From: Chaetoderma sp. LZ-2023a
Taxonomy: Eukaryota; Mollusca; Caudofoveata; Chaetodermatida; Chaetodermatidae
Direction: 5' to 3'
NCBI GenBank assembly: GCA_034401795.1
Contig: CM067369.1
Coordinates: 190,745,159 to 190,809,158 of the forward strand
DNA length: 64,000 nt
Both the position numbers and the translations under genes were made by a program. The notes under the pieces were generated by a model that made no database searches, had not been told where the DNA came from, and saw only the letters and a list, made by a program, of their open reading frames with translations. Position 1 is the stretch's first letter, and every line of letters starts with the position of its first letter. This document shows, piece after piece, positions 22,490 through 31,901 of the stretch.

Positions 22490-24405
22490 CCACTGAGTGC
22501 CATTTGAGTTTGTCTTTGATAATAATATCCATGATCCGCTTTTATACATACATTATCCTCTAAAATACACAGGCAAAAAACTTCATTCTCTCATCTTTGG
22601 CTGCTTGTTCAGGTGTTAAACCAAGGGTACAAGCCTTATATGACGTGTTTACCTCAAGTAGTCGGTATGACCCATGAACATAAGCAATCCGGTCAGGTAA
22701 TGCTCCCATAAATGGTAATGCCGGATTTACAATTAACCCACACCTTGCCCATTTCGCACCAACTTGCTCACAGTATTCTGCTACAACTCTGTCCTCGTTA
22801 ACCTTACCATATTCAATCGGAGGAAGTTTTCCTAGAGATTGTGGACTGACAAAACCTCAAACAAATTCTAGTGTCATATCTTTTTTCCTTCTCACAATCC
22901 TTCCAATATTAGAGGCTGTTACCCGCTGCTTCTTCTCAAGAAACCAAATATTTGAGTCGCTTTGTAATCGTGAATCCTTCTCAAGCTGTCGACATTCAGA
23001 CATGGTTAAACAAGGCTAGCTGGAGTCTCATATCCATCGAGCAAATTATCAGCAACTTTAATCACGCTAACTGGCAGTAATGGATAATTTAGTTGTGTCA
23101 CTGGATGTTCAGCGTATCTGTAGTACTCGTAGTTGTGGCTAGTTGACTGTCCTGGTTCTCGTTAAATATTGGCAGATGGTTGAATGACGAATTTTGTAAT
23201 TTCTCTTTAACAAAATGAGAGAAACCTCTGATGGCACCACTCATCAGTTTATCGGACATAAAAGGAATTGGATCATATGATGATTTATCAAATTTCTTGA
23301 TCTTTGGCTCACTACCACTAATTCACCTTTCCAGAGTACCCACCCATCATATGACGTCATAATGAACTGCGTGATGTGTACAATGACATCATAATGAATG
23401 ACGTCATGAATGACATCGATAAGTACGTCACGAACGCATATTTGAAGACGGTCTATGCGTTGTTGTACAAATTGTTTGATTTTACTATTTAATAAATATT
23501 CTGTTGAATATTTCGAAACTAATTTGACTGGGCGCTGTTGCTGCCATAGGCAGCAACAGTACCCAGTCAAATTAGATTCCAAATATTCAACAGCTTCGCT
23601 GCATAGTTTTCAGGAAATTGATAGCTAGGGCATTTGAGGATCGAACACTCCCAACACGGCGAGGTGTGGGTGGAGCTTAGTTAGTGATGGGCGGGGCATA
23701 GCTAAAATTGGATATCATCAATCGTCTGCGGATTCAGACGAATGCCACGAGGCTGATTCCAGGTTTGTAACCGGTCGGTACATGTCAACTCTGTCATCTC
23801 TGTAGGCGGAGAAATTCTTCTATGGCATAACAGACTGCAGCCAAATGTGTGCAGCTTGCATATGGATCCTTACCTGTTGGGCACTCGCATTTAGCATATG
23901 AAATATGTGCATTGTTCCTATTCAGTCGGACAAGAATCTTGTACCCACTTGTCTTTTTGTATTCTGGCAAACAAACACATTTCAGAAATAAAACATCTAC
24001 GGTTCGCGCAGCTCTTAAATTCTGTACATGACCATGTATGTATAACTCGCTAGAAAGTTCATGTACATTTTTAGAATCTGAAACTTGCTCTCCATTATGT
24101 TGTCTCTCTATAAAGTACTGTGTCATATTTGCCATAGAGAAATTGGGAATGTCATCTTTAAGTTCCACCACTAAATTAAAGTGTTCATGAGCTGGCATAG
24201 AAATATCACCTTCTACTACATCATCTCCACTGTCACTTTCCGTGCTGTCTAGGTTGCTTGGCGTGTTATCTTTCAGCATATAACTCTGAACTCTCAGTAT
24301 TAACTCTGATTTGTTACCAGCCAATCTCTTTCCTCTTTCCTTTAGCCATTGTTTTAAATCCCTGGCCTTCCAAGTTGTGATATCGGCATGCTTTGAATCC
24401 ACCAC
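22490..24405 (-). pseudogene. ISL2EU-type second protein: SAP, SWIM and YqaJ domains, broken
   Basis: Reading the minus strand from 24405, the protein opens with a SAP-like helix pair (WKARDLKQWLKERGKRLAGN, residues about 11-45), then an acidic linker. Next comes a SWIM zinc-binding motif (KCECPTGKDPYASCTHLAA, C-x-C...C-x-H, residues about 173-195), which is followed by a change of frame near 23794. A MITE-A copy (23321-23713) interrupts the gene. Beyond it, the frame gives PKIKKFDKSSYDPIPFMSD, and at 22560-22860 a YqaJ-type nuclease region (PPIEYGKVNEDRVVAEYC, MGALPDR, LLEVNTSYKA). YqaJ is a lambda-exonuclease-like nuclease fold. The gene lies tail to tail with the transposase, and ISL2EU elements are known to carry a YqaJ protein next to the transposase. 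Confidence 0.75.
23321..23713 (+). repeat. MITE-A copy inside the YqaJ gene
   Basis: Left end ATTCACCTTTCCAGAGTACC, CRE-like sites at 23352 and 23399, a complete core palindrome with CTGTTGCTGCCATAGGCAGC, and right arm GTGTGGGTGGAGCTTAG to GGGGCATAGCTAAAATTGGA. The copy at the window's right edge (63893-64000) is nearly identical over its first 105 bp, which suggests one recent subfamily. Confidence 0.88.
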
Positions 24406-24619
24406 GGAAACTGGAAAACAAGCAAATTAGACAAAATTAGTGATTGGTTCCGGAATTCTGAGTGGAGGAGCAGATTATATGTAACCATTCTTGTGTCTAA
24501 ATGATGAATATGTATTCGTAGGACAAGAGATGACTGATTTATAAAATTTACCACTGCAATTTACAAAAACAGACTTCTGTTGTTCTGAAAATAGTTCTGG
24601 CCGACTTGATTATCCAATG

Positions 24620-24772
24620 GTTAATGGAGAAATAGGGCCAAATCTTTGCTTAGCGACTCTTCATTTGCAGGTCAAGAAAAGTCTATTTTTGAAAATTTAC
24701 CACTGGAATGGCTGGCTCTTATAGTGTTCTTAGTCTGCAAGACCACTGTTTCATTGTCCGTTGAGCGGTCAA
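24620..24772 (+). repeat. MITE-B copy right of the ISL2EU transposon
   Basis: TTCATTTGCAGGTCAAGAAA and TTTACCACTGGAATGGCTGG, with a reduced inverse arm. Its position, just outside the transposon on the side opposite the copy at 20375, is notable. Confidence 0.6.
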
Positions 24773-24993
24773 ACCGCCCTTTATCACACGATCTTGACCT
24801 TGAATTGAGAAAATAACATCAGAAATGTCTTCGACACACCTCAAAACCCACTTAAAAGCGGTATTATGCATCATTCTAGGACAAGTAGTTCAAAAGTTAA
24901 TTTCTCAAGATGGCGACCATCGGCCATCATGGATTTGTGCAAATTACCAGATTGCCCCAAATTGCCCTTTCTGCAACAAAGCTGAATTTGTTC

Positions 24994-25058
24994 TAGGACC
25001 CCATGGTAGTACGACTCCATCAAAAAACGTCATAGGATAGAACATTTCTAGGTTCAGC
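24994..25058 (-). repeat. Repeat G copy, inverted
   Basis: TTCTAGGACCCCATGG through ATAGAACATTTCTAGGT is the inverse of 6689-6746. Confidence 0.5.
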
Positions 25059-25170
25059 AAATGACTAATGGACTAACAGAACAAGCGATATAGGGAGAAC
25101 AGAGTGATTTTCTGCGGTGACTGGTGGGGTTTTTTAATGTTTATGGCGAGACTGGAATTAGATTATGTCA

Positions 25171-25253
25171 TGGTGGTGGATGTGTACTGGTAGCGGTAGC
25201 AGTGATAGTAGTGGTAGAAATGATGGGTGGTGGTGGCGGTGGTGGTGGTGGTG
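25171..25253 (+). repeat. (GGT)n-rich tract
   Basis: Interrupted GGT and GGTAG units ending in a run of GGTGGT. Minus-strand CCA-rich tracts of the same type occur at 39.5 and 52.4 kb. Confidence 0.85.
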
Positions 25254-25960
25254 AGAAATGTTTGCGTATTGACTGTGCAGTTTATAATGTGTATTTGTAA
25301 GTGTTAGTATTTACATATAGTGTATTGCTTTATGTTTTTCCTGTAGGAGTTGTGTATTTGTGTTTGTACATCTGGGTCAGTTTCATTCGAGCTTTGTTGC
25401 AGAGATTGAGATTTTGTATCTACCTAATTCTGTTCTGATATATTGGGTGTGTATTTTATTCCTTGATCTAGTGTTGTGTGTATAAACTTCTATGTCGCTC
25501 TTAAATATTTTGACAGGGATTAGGGAGGTTATCATGGTGTAGGTGTCTTAGCAATGTATATGATTGAGGAGTCCAAATACCTGTGAGTTTCAGAGTGCCT
25601 TCTGAAGATTTCTTCACTCTTCGCTGTTTTAGAGAACATTTTAAAACCTTTTATCTATACCCGTTTTAGCCGTGTTAGTTTAATTTCAAGCGAACCGTTC
25701 CAGATTATATTACTCTATGCGATGTGTTGAAGGAATAGATTATATTAGAGATATTTAGCATTATCAAGTGGCAGGTAAGGCGTGTGTCGTTAGATGACAC
25801 CGATACCTTTTGATACTTTCGCTGAAATTATTTCAATTTGTTTATCCCAGGTTAGCCTAGGGGCTAGATAAACACCCAAAAAGATCGTGTTTATTTATGT
25901 AAAGTTTTGGTATATTTATTGCTTTCAATTTCTTTGAATTTGTAAAAATCATTTAATAGA
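25254..25960. other. No gene recognised
   Basis: No coding motif, RNA gene or repeat family identified. Confidence 0.4.
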
Positions 25961-26003
25961 CGTTTACATTTGAGCTATACCCCGACCACCTCTAGCTAAG
26001 CAT
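25961..26003 (-). repeat. MITE-A right-end scrap
   Basis: TTTGAGCTATACCCCGACCA and CTCTAGCTAAG correspond to the right arm only. Confidence 0.5.
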
Positions 26004-26009
26004 TCCAGT

Positions 26010-26096
26010 GGTATATTTCCAAAAAATAACTTCCGCCATGAGTGGATAGTAACTACCGTGCGCTACACTATTCTACTCCTGCCACAATACTACTAT
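26010..26096 (-). repeat. Repeat I copy, inverted
   Basis: AACTTCCGCCATGAGTGG through ACTACTATAATGG is the inverse of 1653-1745. Its first bases overlap a MITE-B-like TTCCAGTGGTATATTTCC. Confidence 0.5.
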
Positions 26097-26475
26097 AATG
26101 GACCGTTCCATATTAGCAATGCCCCGCCCATCTCTATTTAAGCTCCACCCACACCTTACTCGTGTTGAAATCGATCGATCTCTGATCTTCTTGACCGTCA
26201 ATTTCCAGAAACCTATGCAGGTGAGCTGTTGAATATTTTGAAACTAATTTGACTGGATGCTCCCAGTCAAATTAGTTTCAAAATTTTCAACAGAATGTTT
26301 ATTAAATAGTGGAGACACACGATTCTTACAACGTGTCGGATTATTAAGAGTTAAAGACCGGCCTAATAGAATCATTTATGAAGTAATGATTATGACGTCA
26401 TCCTACACGCCGCTTAGCTGATTATGACGTCATATGACAGTCAGGCGATAGGCGGATACTCTGGAAAGGTGAATT
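26096..26475 (-). repeat. MITE-A copy, reverse, full length
   Basis: Both ends are present: ATGGACCGTTCCATATTAGC at the left and CTCTGGAAAGGTGAATT at the right. Two CRE-like TGACGTCA sites (26393, 26425). The core loop is short, with GGATGCTCCC between the arms. Confidence 0.88.
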
Positions 26476-27520
26476 ATTATACCATTTGATTCCAAAATCT
26501 TCAAGGATGGTTTTGTGTGGATCAATATTAAATCAAGATAATGCATTAAAATACTGTTATGAGACGTTGTTGCTACATTTATTGTGGTTCCGGTACCGCT
26601 AAGCTGCCTAAGTCAGGGCAACATACCAGCCATTTCACCTGAAACTCAAACTACTTCGCTTCCACCTCAATATAAATGGATATCTAACGTTTCTTGTTTA
26701 TATCCGTTTGCATTCGCAAGTTAGGGGCACACAAAATGGATATTCTGTCATGCACTTAGTGAACCTGTACATGTACTCTAGATATGTGACCCTTTGACTG
26801 AAAGTAAGTTCAGTCTACCGCAAAACGAATCAATACGTTAGATTTCGTGATTCTGCCATCTTGCATGTCGTCGTTTTGGCCAAAAAAGGCACATTCCAGT
26901 ATGTCTTAGTGGCTTCCTGACCTGGGTATGTGACTCTTTAACCCGCTAGTTAAACGCTCTCTCGCTTTTTTGGTGAATCTACCATCTTCCATTCCCGGGT
27001 TATGGTAAAAATGTCAAAATGTGTATTTCGTGATGGGCCTAGTGACCTCGTGGCATGTGAACAGTTCTTCATGTTCTACAGAAACACCACCGCCGAACCT
27101 CTTGGTTTAGAAGCTCGAAGTACACATCAAGACTACATAATTTCTCAAACCGGAGGGTAGACATCAAACACAGACGAAACAAAAATAGCCCTATGAACTG
27201 GCATTCTATGTTTCTGGTAAGAAGAGTTGGCTCACGCGACAGAAAGCATAAATAGAACATCTTCTTGAAATGCACGACTACCCACTCAAGCGCTGGCAAG
27301 TCATTCTATGAATGATGTACTGTTTTCATGAGACACTACTAACCTTAAGCAGAATATCAATTCTTGATATGCATTTGATAATCAAAGGGAGAGCACCAGT
27401 CCATAATGAATCTCACTGTTTTCTGTTATTTACTGGTGAACCCAACCGAATGTGGTTAGAGCCGGATTAAACATATATGGTTGTGGGCGCCCCTTATCTG
27501 GTGGGTCCAGGAGGGAATGG
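26476..27520. other. No gene recognised
   Basis: Unique-looking DNA. Short open frames on both strands carry no motif that I know. Confidence 0.4.
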
Positions 27521-27526
27521 CTACTA

Positions 27527-27564
<38 letters not shown>

Positions 27565-27638
27565 CCTGCTGCTGCTCCTGCTGCTGCTGCTGTTGTTGTT
27601 GTTGTTGTTGCTGCTGCTGTTGCTGCTGCTGCTACATT
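27521..27638 (+). repeat. Trinucleotide tract (TAC)n (TGC)n (TGT)n
   Basis: Seven or so TAC units pass into TGC units with two TCC interruptions, then TGT units and TGC again. Poly-Leu, Ala and Cys open frames here are artefacts. Confidence 0.97.
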
Positions 27639-27700
27639 AGCACTTTCAACCGACCAGACCAAATCTACTAAATTTATTACAAATGTCTCAGAATTCTGTG

Positions 27701-27797
27701 GAATATTTTGAAACTAAATTGACTGGAAGCCGCTGAAGCCTAAGAGAGCACCAACTTCGAGTCAAATTATTTTCAAAATATTCGAAAGCTGACGTAT
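27701..27797. repeat. MITE-A core only
   Basis: TGGAATATTTTGAAACTAAA and its inverse GTCAAATTATTTTCAAAATA flank a 35-bp loop. No outer arms. Confidence 0.7.
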
Positions 27798-28029
27798 ATA
27801 TGACTGTAAAATGAGATACTATGAACTCCCTTTTAAACTGGTAACATGTAAGAATGGCTTTTATTTTGGTGCCCTTTATTTTTCGGGTCCCCGGTGCTGT
27901 AGCCCCGTTAGCCTTTGCCTTAATCCGGTATTGCACGTGGCAGTGTTCTTGATGTTGCGATTGTACGGTACCCTGACGTGGGCAGCTTTGCGGTACCGGA
28001 ACCACTATAAATGCAAAAAAAAATAAAAT

Positions 28030-28412
28030 TCACCTTTCCAGAGTATTCATCTATCATTTGACGTCATATGACGTCATAATCAGCTAAGCGGCGTGTAGCA
28101 TGACGCCATAATCATTACGTCATAAATGATACTATATTTAACTTTAACTCTTAATAGTCCGACAAGTTGTACGAATTGTATGCCTCTACTATTTAATAAA
28201 CATTCTGTTGAATATTTTGAAACTAATTTGACTGGACGCGGTTGCTGCCATTAGGAAACAGCAGTAACAGCGCCCAGTCAAATTAGTTCCAAAATAGTCA
28301 ATAGCTTACCTGTTTAGTTTTCTGGAAATTGATATTCAGGGAGTTCAGAGATCGATCGATCCAAACACGAGCGGGGTGCGGTTGGCAGGGCAAGGCTAAA
28401 AATGGAAAGGTC
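28030..28412 (+). repeat. MITE-A copy, forward, full length
   Basis: Left end TTCACCTTTCCAGAGTATTC, right end AAAATGGAAAGGTCATTT. Two CRE-like sites sit ten bases apart (28059-28066 and 28069-28076), in phase on one helical face. Confidence 0.9.
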
Positions 28413-28534
28413 ATTTGTGCTTTTGGGGGTTTGACTCGTGTGCCTCTGTGCGGTGAGGCAGGCTAGGTCATGGTATATGATGATCTCGTTCCGGATGGAT
28501 TGATAGCAGGGTTTTTTTGGAATGTGAGCTGAAT

Positions 28535-28904
28535 TGAGCTTTCCAGTTTACCCATCCACCATATGACGCAATAATCAACTACATGACGTGTAGGATGATT
28601 TCATAATCATTACGTCATGAGACTAGATTTAGTCCGTCTTAAACACTTAATAGTACGACACGTACGAATTATATGTCTTTACTATTTAATAAACATGCTG
28701 TCGAATATTTTGAAACTAATTTGACTAGGCGCTGTTTCTGCCATAGGCAGAAACCAGTCAAATACAAAATATTCAACAGCTTACCTGTAAAGTTTTCTGG
28801 AAATTGAGTGTCTGGGCGTTCGACGATCGATCGATCCCAACACGGACGGAGCGTGGGTGCAGCTTAACTAGGGATGGGCGGAACATAGTTAAATCTGGAA
28901 AGGA
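28535..28904 (+). repeat. MITE-A copy, forward, full length
   Basis: Left end GAGCTTTCCAGTTTACCC and right end AAATCTGGAAAGGA. The CRE sites are degraded (ATGACGCAATAA). The core's second arm has lost its AATTAGTTT part. Confidence 0.88.
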
Positions 28905-29626
28905 GACGTGTATCTCGAATTCATGCTTCACAACTCTAAAAGGTGTGTTGATCCGTGCGGCAGAGAGTCGTCACGTGTTATAATTTCTTTGGTTTCATTG
29001 CATTGGGTGCACGATTTAGGCCTCTAGAAGTGTACGGTATGAACGGTTTATTTTCGGTCACTCTGATGCAAATACGAGACTGGTCTTAATATGAGAATTT
29101 AAATGTAAATAGTACAGCTAGTTAATTCAGCTGCGTTTAATATTGAAATTAACGCGATTAACCGTTTCAATTGTGAAATACTCCGAGTTTGATTTAGCTG
29201 AAAGTGCCGCTATCAAGAACCACAGAGGGCTATGTTGCATCCACATTGATTTCTTTCATTCTTTCTTCGGAAATAGCAAACATCATTCGACATGGTACAT
29301 TACGTTTTAGTGTTGTTTTAGCCGTTTTACGACAGGGTCAATTGGCCATGCTAAGTGCTTGATTTCCCTAGCGAAAGCTTCAGATTGCCCACGAAGGGTA
29401 TGTTCAAAATTACACATATCGACGTGTTGGGTGTAGCGCTGCATCAGTGCAACTTATTCAAGTGATTCCTTCCGGTCTATTAACTATGCGTTTTAGTGGC
29501 GGCTGTGTGAACATGTGGGCGAAGCGCCGCAGTGCCTCTAACACCATCACTTGGCAATCCTATCAGATTGTTGTGTTGTGGCATTATGGACGCTGGTGTG
29601 TATTGCTTACATGAACGCGTTGTTGC
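28905..29626. other. No gene recognised
   Basis: No motif, repeat family or RNA gene identified. Confidence 0.4.
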
Positions 29627-30059
29627 TGCTCAACTCGGGCTAGATGTACCATAGAGAATGGAATTCATTGTTGTAACAACACACGTAGCACGTCTATACG
29701 TCATAATTGACTGTCCAATGGAGGATTTCAGTTTGTGCTCTGCCCCGCCCATCTCTATATCTAAGCTCCGCCAACTCTTCGCCCATTTTGGGATCGATCC
29801 ATCCCTGAACTCTTTGACTATCGATTCTTCGAAAACTATAAAAGTAAGCTGTTGAATATGTTGAAACTAATTAGACTGGGTCGATCGATCGATCCCAATA
29901 TGGTCGAAGTGTGGGTGGAACTTAAATATAGAGATGGGCAGGCCATTGCGAAAACAGGAATCCTCGATTGGGCATTCAATTATGACGTATAGACGTGCTA
30001 CGTGTGTTGTTACGACAGTGAATTCCATTCTCTTTGGTTCATCAAGCCCGAGCTGAGCA
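29627..30059. repeat. 433-bp long inverted repeat
   Basis: Arms 29627-29745 and about 29945-30059 are inverted complements with a few mismatches. They pair through GCTCAACTCGGGCTAGATG, AGAGAATGGAATTCATTG, CACGTAGCACGTCTATACGT and CAATGGAGGATTT-type blocks. The middle (about 29716-29970) is MITE-A right arm in both orientations plus one core half. It could fold into a hairpin of more than 100 bp. It looks like a foldback element or a MITE-A nested in one. Confidence 0.8.
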
Positions 30060-30356
30060 TACTATTATTTATCTCTAAAACCATGTTCAGTTCAGAGAAT
30101 AAACCATACCTATCTGGAGCTAAGACAACTGCAAACCATTACTGCCTTCGATATCAGCGATCTCAAGGAGAATATAGGGATCCGATCTGTCATTCAAGTA
30201 TTGACGAGATGACAAAAATATGTCACTTGTTGGCTTTCGTCACAATCAAATTACGTAGGTCCGTCGCGTAAGCGGTAAAACCCACCATCATTACAAACAT
30301 CAGCAAGACCCACAGCCACAACACAATAACACCAATAGCTCCAACGATACTAAAAC
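30060..30356. other. No gene recognised; CA-rich end
   Basis: Unremarkable until about 30275, where a CCA/ACA-rich stretch leads up to the truncated Penelope copy. Confidence 0.4.
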
Positions 30357-30384
30357 AATCTACCAACAAATCTGTGGATGCGCT

Positions 30385-31623
30385 ATGGGTAAACGTTTTA
30401 GTCCTAACTTTGCCAACATCTATGTAGCTGAGTGGGAAAAAGATGCGCTTAACAAATGTCCTAAGCAGCCCCTATTTTACCGCCAGTACCTCGATGATAT
30501 TTTTATGATCTGGAATCATTCGAGGGAAGAGTTTGATGAATTTCTCACTATTTTGAACAACCACGACCCTAACATCAAACTTAAAGCCAACATCGACCAG
30601 TGGTCCGTAGACTTTTTAGACGTTACTCTCTACAAAGGTGTAAATTACAACACGAGTGGGCTTCTTGATTACAAAGTATTCTTTAAGCCCACCGATTCCC
30701 ATCAACTACTGCATAAGAAATCTTTCCATCCACCTCATACTTTTAAAGGTATTGTCAAATCACAGATTATCCGATTTCACCGAAATTCTAGTGATAGAAA
30801 GAATTTTGAATCTGCGTGTTCCACCTTATTTAAAGCCCTCAAACCGAGGGGATATTCAACACGATTTTTGCGCAAAATAAAGTCCGAAACTGTGCATGAT
30901 TTGAAAACTATTACTGATAAGGCTGCCAAACAAAAGCCTACCAAAATTCGTCACAATCGTCCGATTATAGGCGTAGGACAATCTCAGAAATGTGGAAAGA
31001 AGAGGTGTAAATTAGACCTCCATCTACCTAATCAGAAAACATTTGTCAGTTATCAGAACAAAAGCAAATTCCAACTTCAGTCTAATTTAGATTGCGATTC
31101 TAAAAATGTTATCTATTTAATATCTTGCAAATTATTCCAAAAGCAGTATGTCGGTGAAACAAAATGCCCTTTAAGATGGCGAGCAACTAGACACCTTTGC
31201 GATATTAGACACGACGAGGGCACCAACGTAGCTCAACATTTCAATCTTCCTGGTCATTCTGTCGATAGACACTTTGAAATTATGCCTATTGAGCAACTGC
31301 CTCTTTCTACTACGGACGAAGAAACTGATAAACAAAGAAAACTTCGAGAATCATTTTGGATTAAGCAACTGAAAACAAAATGGCCGAGTGGCATACACGT
31401 GGACCCTGGTCTTGCTGATCAATGTGAAATAATTCCATTCAGTTTAACATACAATCGAAAAAATGTTGAAATTTCTGAAATTTTGAAAGATGAATATCAT
31501 AAATTGCAGGATAAAATGAAAATACCTCTCAATTTGCGTCCAGTGATAGCCTTTAAGAAAAACTCCAATCTATGTGACATCTTGGTTAATTCGAAATTAA
31601 CTCTTCAAAAACCCTCGGAATGA
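30385..31623 (+). CDS. Penelope-like RT C-terminal part with GIY-YIG endonuclease (truncated)
   Basis: An open 412-codon frame. RT motif B (MGKRFSPNFANIYVAEWE) is at the start, and motif C (RQYLDDIFMIW, YLDD at 30487-30498) follows. A thumb segment (SFHPPHTFKGIVKSQIIRFH) comes next, then a linker with two Cys (KCGKKRCKLD). The GIY-YIG domain reads NVIYLISC then QYVGETKCPLRWRATRH, with FNLPGHS and a final LRESFWIKQLK. In Penelope-like elements the GIY-YIG nuclease nicks the target and the RT copies the RNA. It lacks RT motifs 1 to A, so it cannot polymerise; the first ATG is internal to the domain and is not a natural start. Confidence 0.85.
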   Translation: MGKRFSPNFANIYVAEWEKDALNKCPKQPLFYRQYLDDIFMIWNHSREEFDEFLTILNNHDPNIKLKANIDQWSVDFLDVTLYKGVNYNTSGLLDYKVFFKPTDSHQLLHKKSFHPPHTFKGIVKSQIIRFHRNSSDRKNFESACSTLFKALKPRGYSTRFLRKIKSETVHDLKTITDKAAKQKPTKIRHNRPIIGVGQSQKCGKKRCKLDLHLPNQKTFVSYQNKSKFQLQSNLDCDSKNVIYLISCKLFQKQYVGETKCPLRWRATRHLCDIRHDEGTNVAQHFNLPGHSVDRHFEIMPIEQLPLSTTDEETDKQRKLRESFWIKQLKTKWPSGIHVDPGLADQCEIIPFSLTYNRKNVEISEILKDEYHKLQDKMKIPLNLRPVIAFKKNSNLCDILVNSKLTLQKPSE

Positions 31624-31708
31624 ATGATATATATTATTCATATTTTATAGGCCATATCGCCTCTATCAAACAAACAACAAATCTCAGACAATAAAAAAAA
31701 TATAAAAT

Positions 31709-31728
31709 ATCTCCCAACCTTGGGAGAT
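31709..31728 (+). terminator. Hairpin in the Penelope 3' tail
   Basis: ATCTCCCAACCTTGGGAGAT is a near-perfect inverted repeat about 35 bp before the element's end. The same hairpin recurs at 39427-39448. It is likely a structure recognised at the 3' end of the RNA; the term terminator is only a placement. Confidence 0.5.
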
Positions 31729-31901
31729 CCTGAGCCAGTGCGTTTAATCATATAACCACCTACAAGCGAGTGCCAGTTCTATTGTTTTATTGTCTTACTA
31801 ACATACTAATTATTGCACCATACCGTCGTGGCAAATCTGTCTGGCATACCATCATTCCATCAATTTAGTCTGTCTTCTTAATAATAGTTTTGATTCGTTC
31901 A

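Larger units (their letters stand above)
30357..31762 (+). mobile_element. Penelope-like element copy 1, 5'-truncated
   Basis: The copy begins inside the reverse transcriptase at ATCTACCAACAAATCTGTGG and runs through the GIY-YIG endonuclease to the 3' tail ending near CGTTTAATCATATAACC. It matches copy 2 (37948-39322) with a few percent difference, so the two inserted or diverged fairly recently. 5' truncation is the usual result of incomplete reverse transcription. Confidence 0.9.

Noticed and set aside
26476-27520. Host exons
   Set aside because: No frame with coding composition bounded by convincing splice sites.
27452-27711. Open frames of poly-Leu, Ala, Tyr/Cys or Thr
   Set aside because: Artefacts of the TAC/TGC trinucleotide tract.
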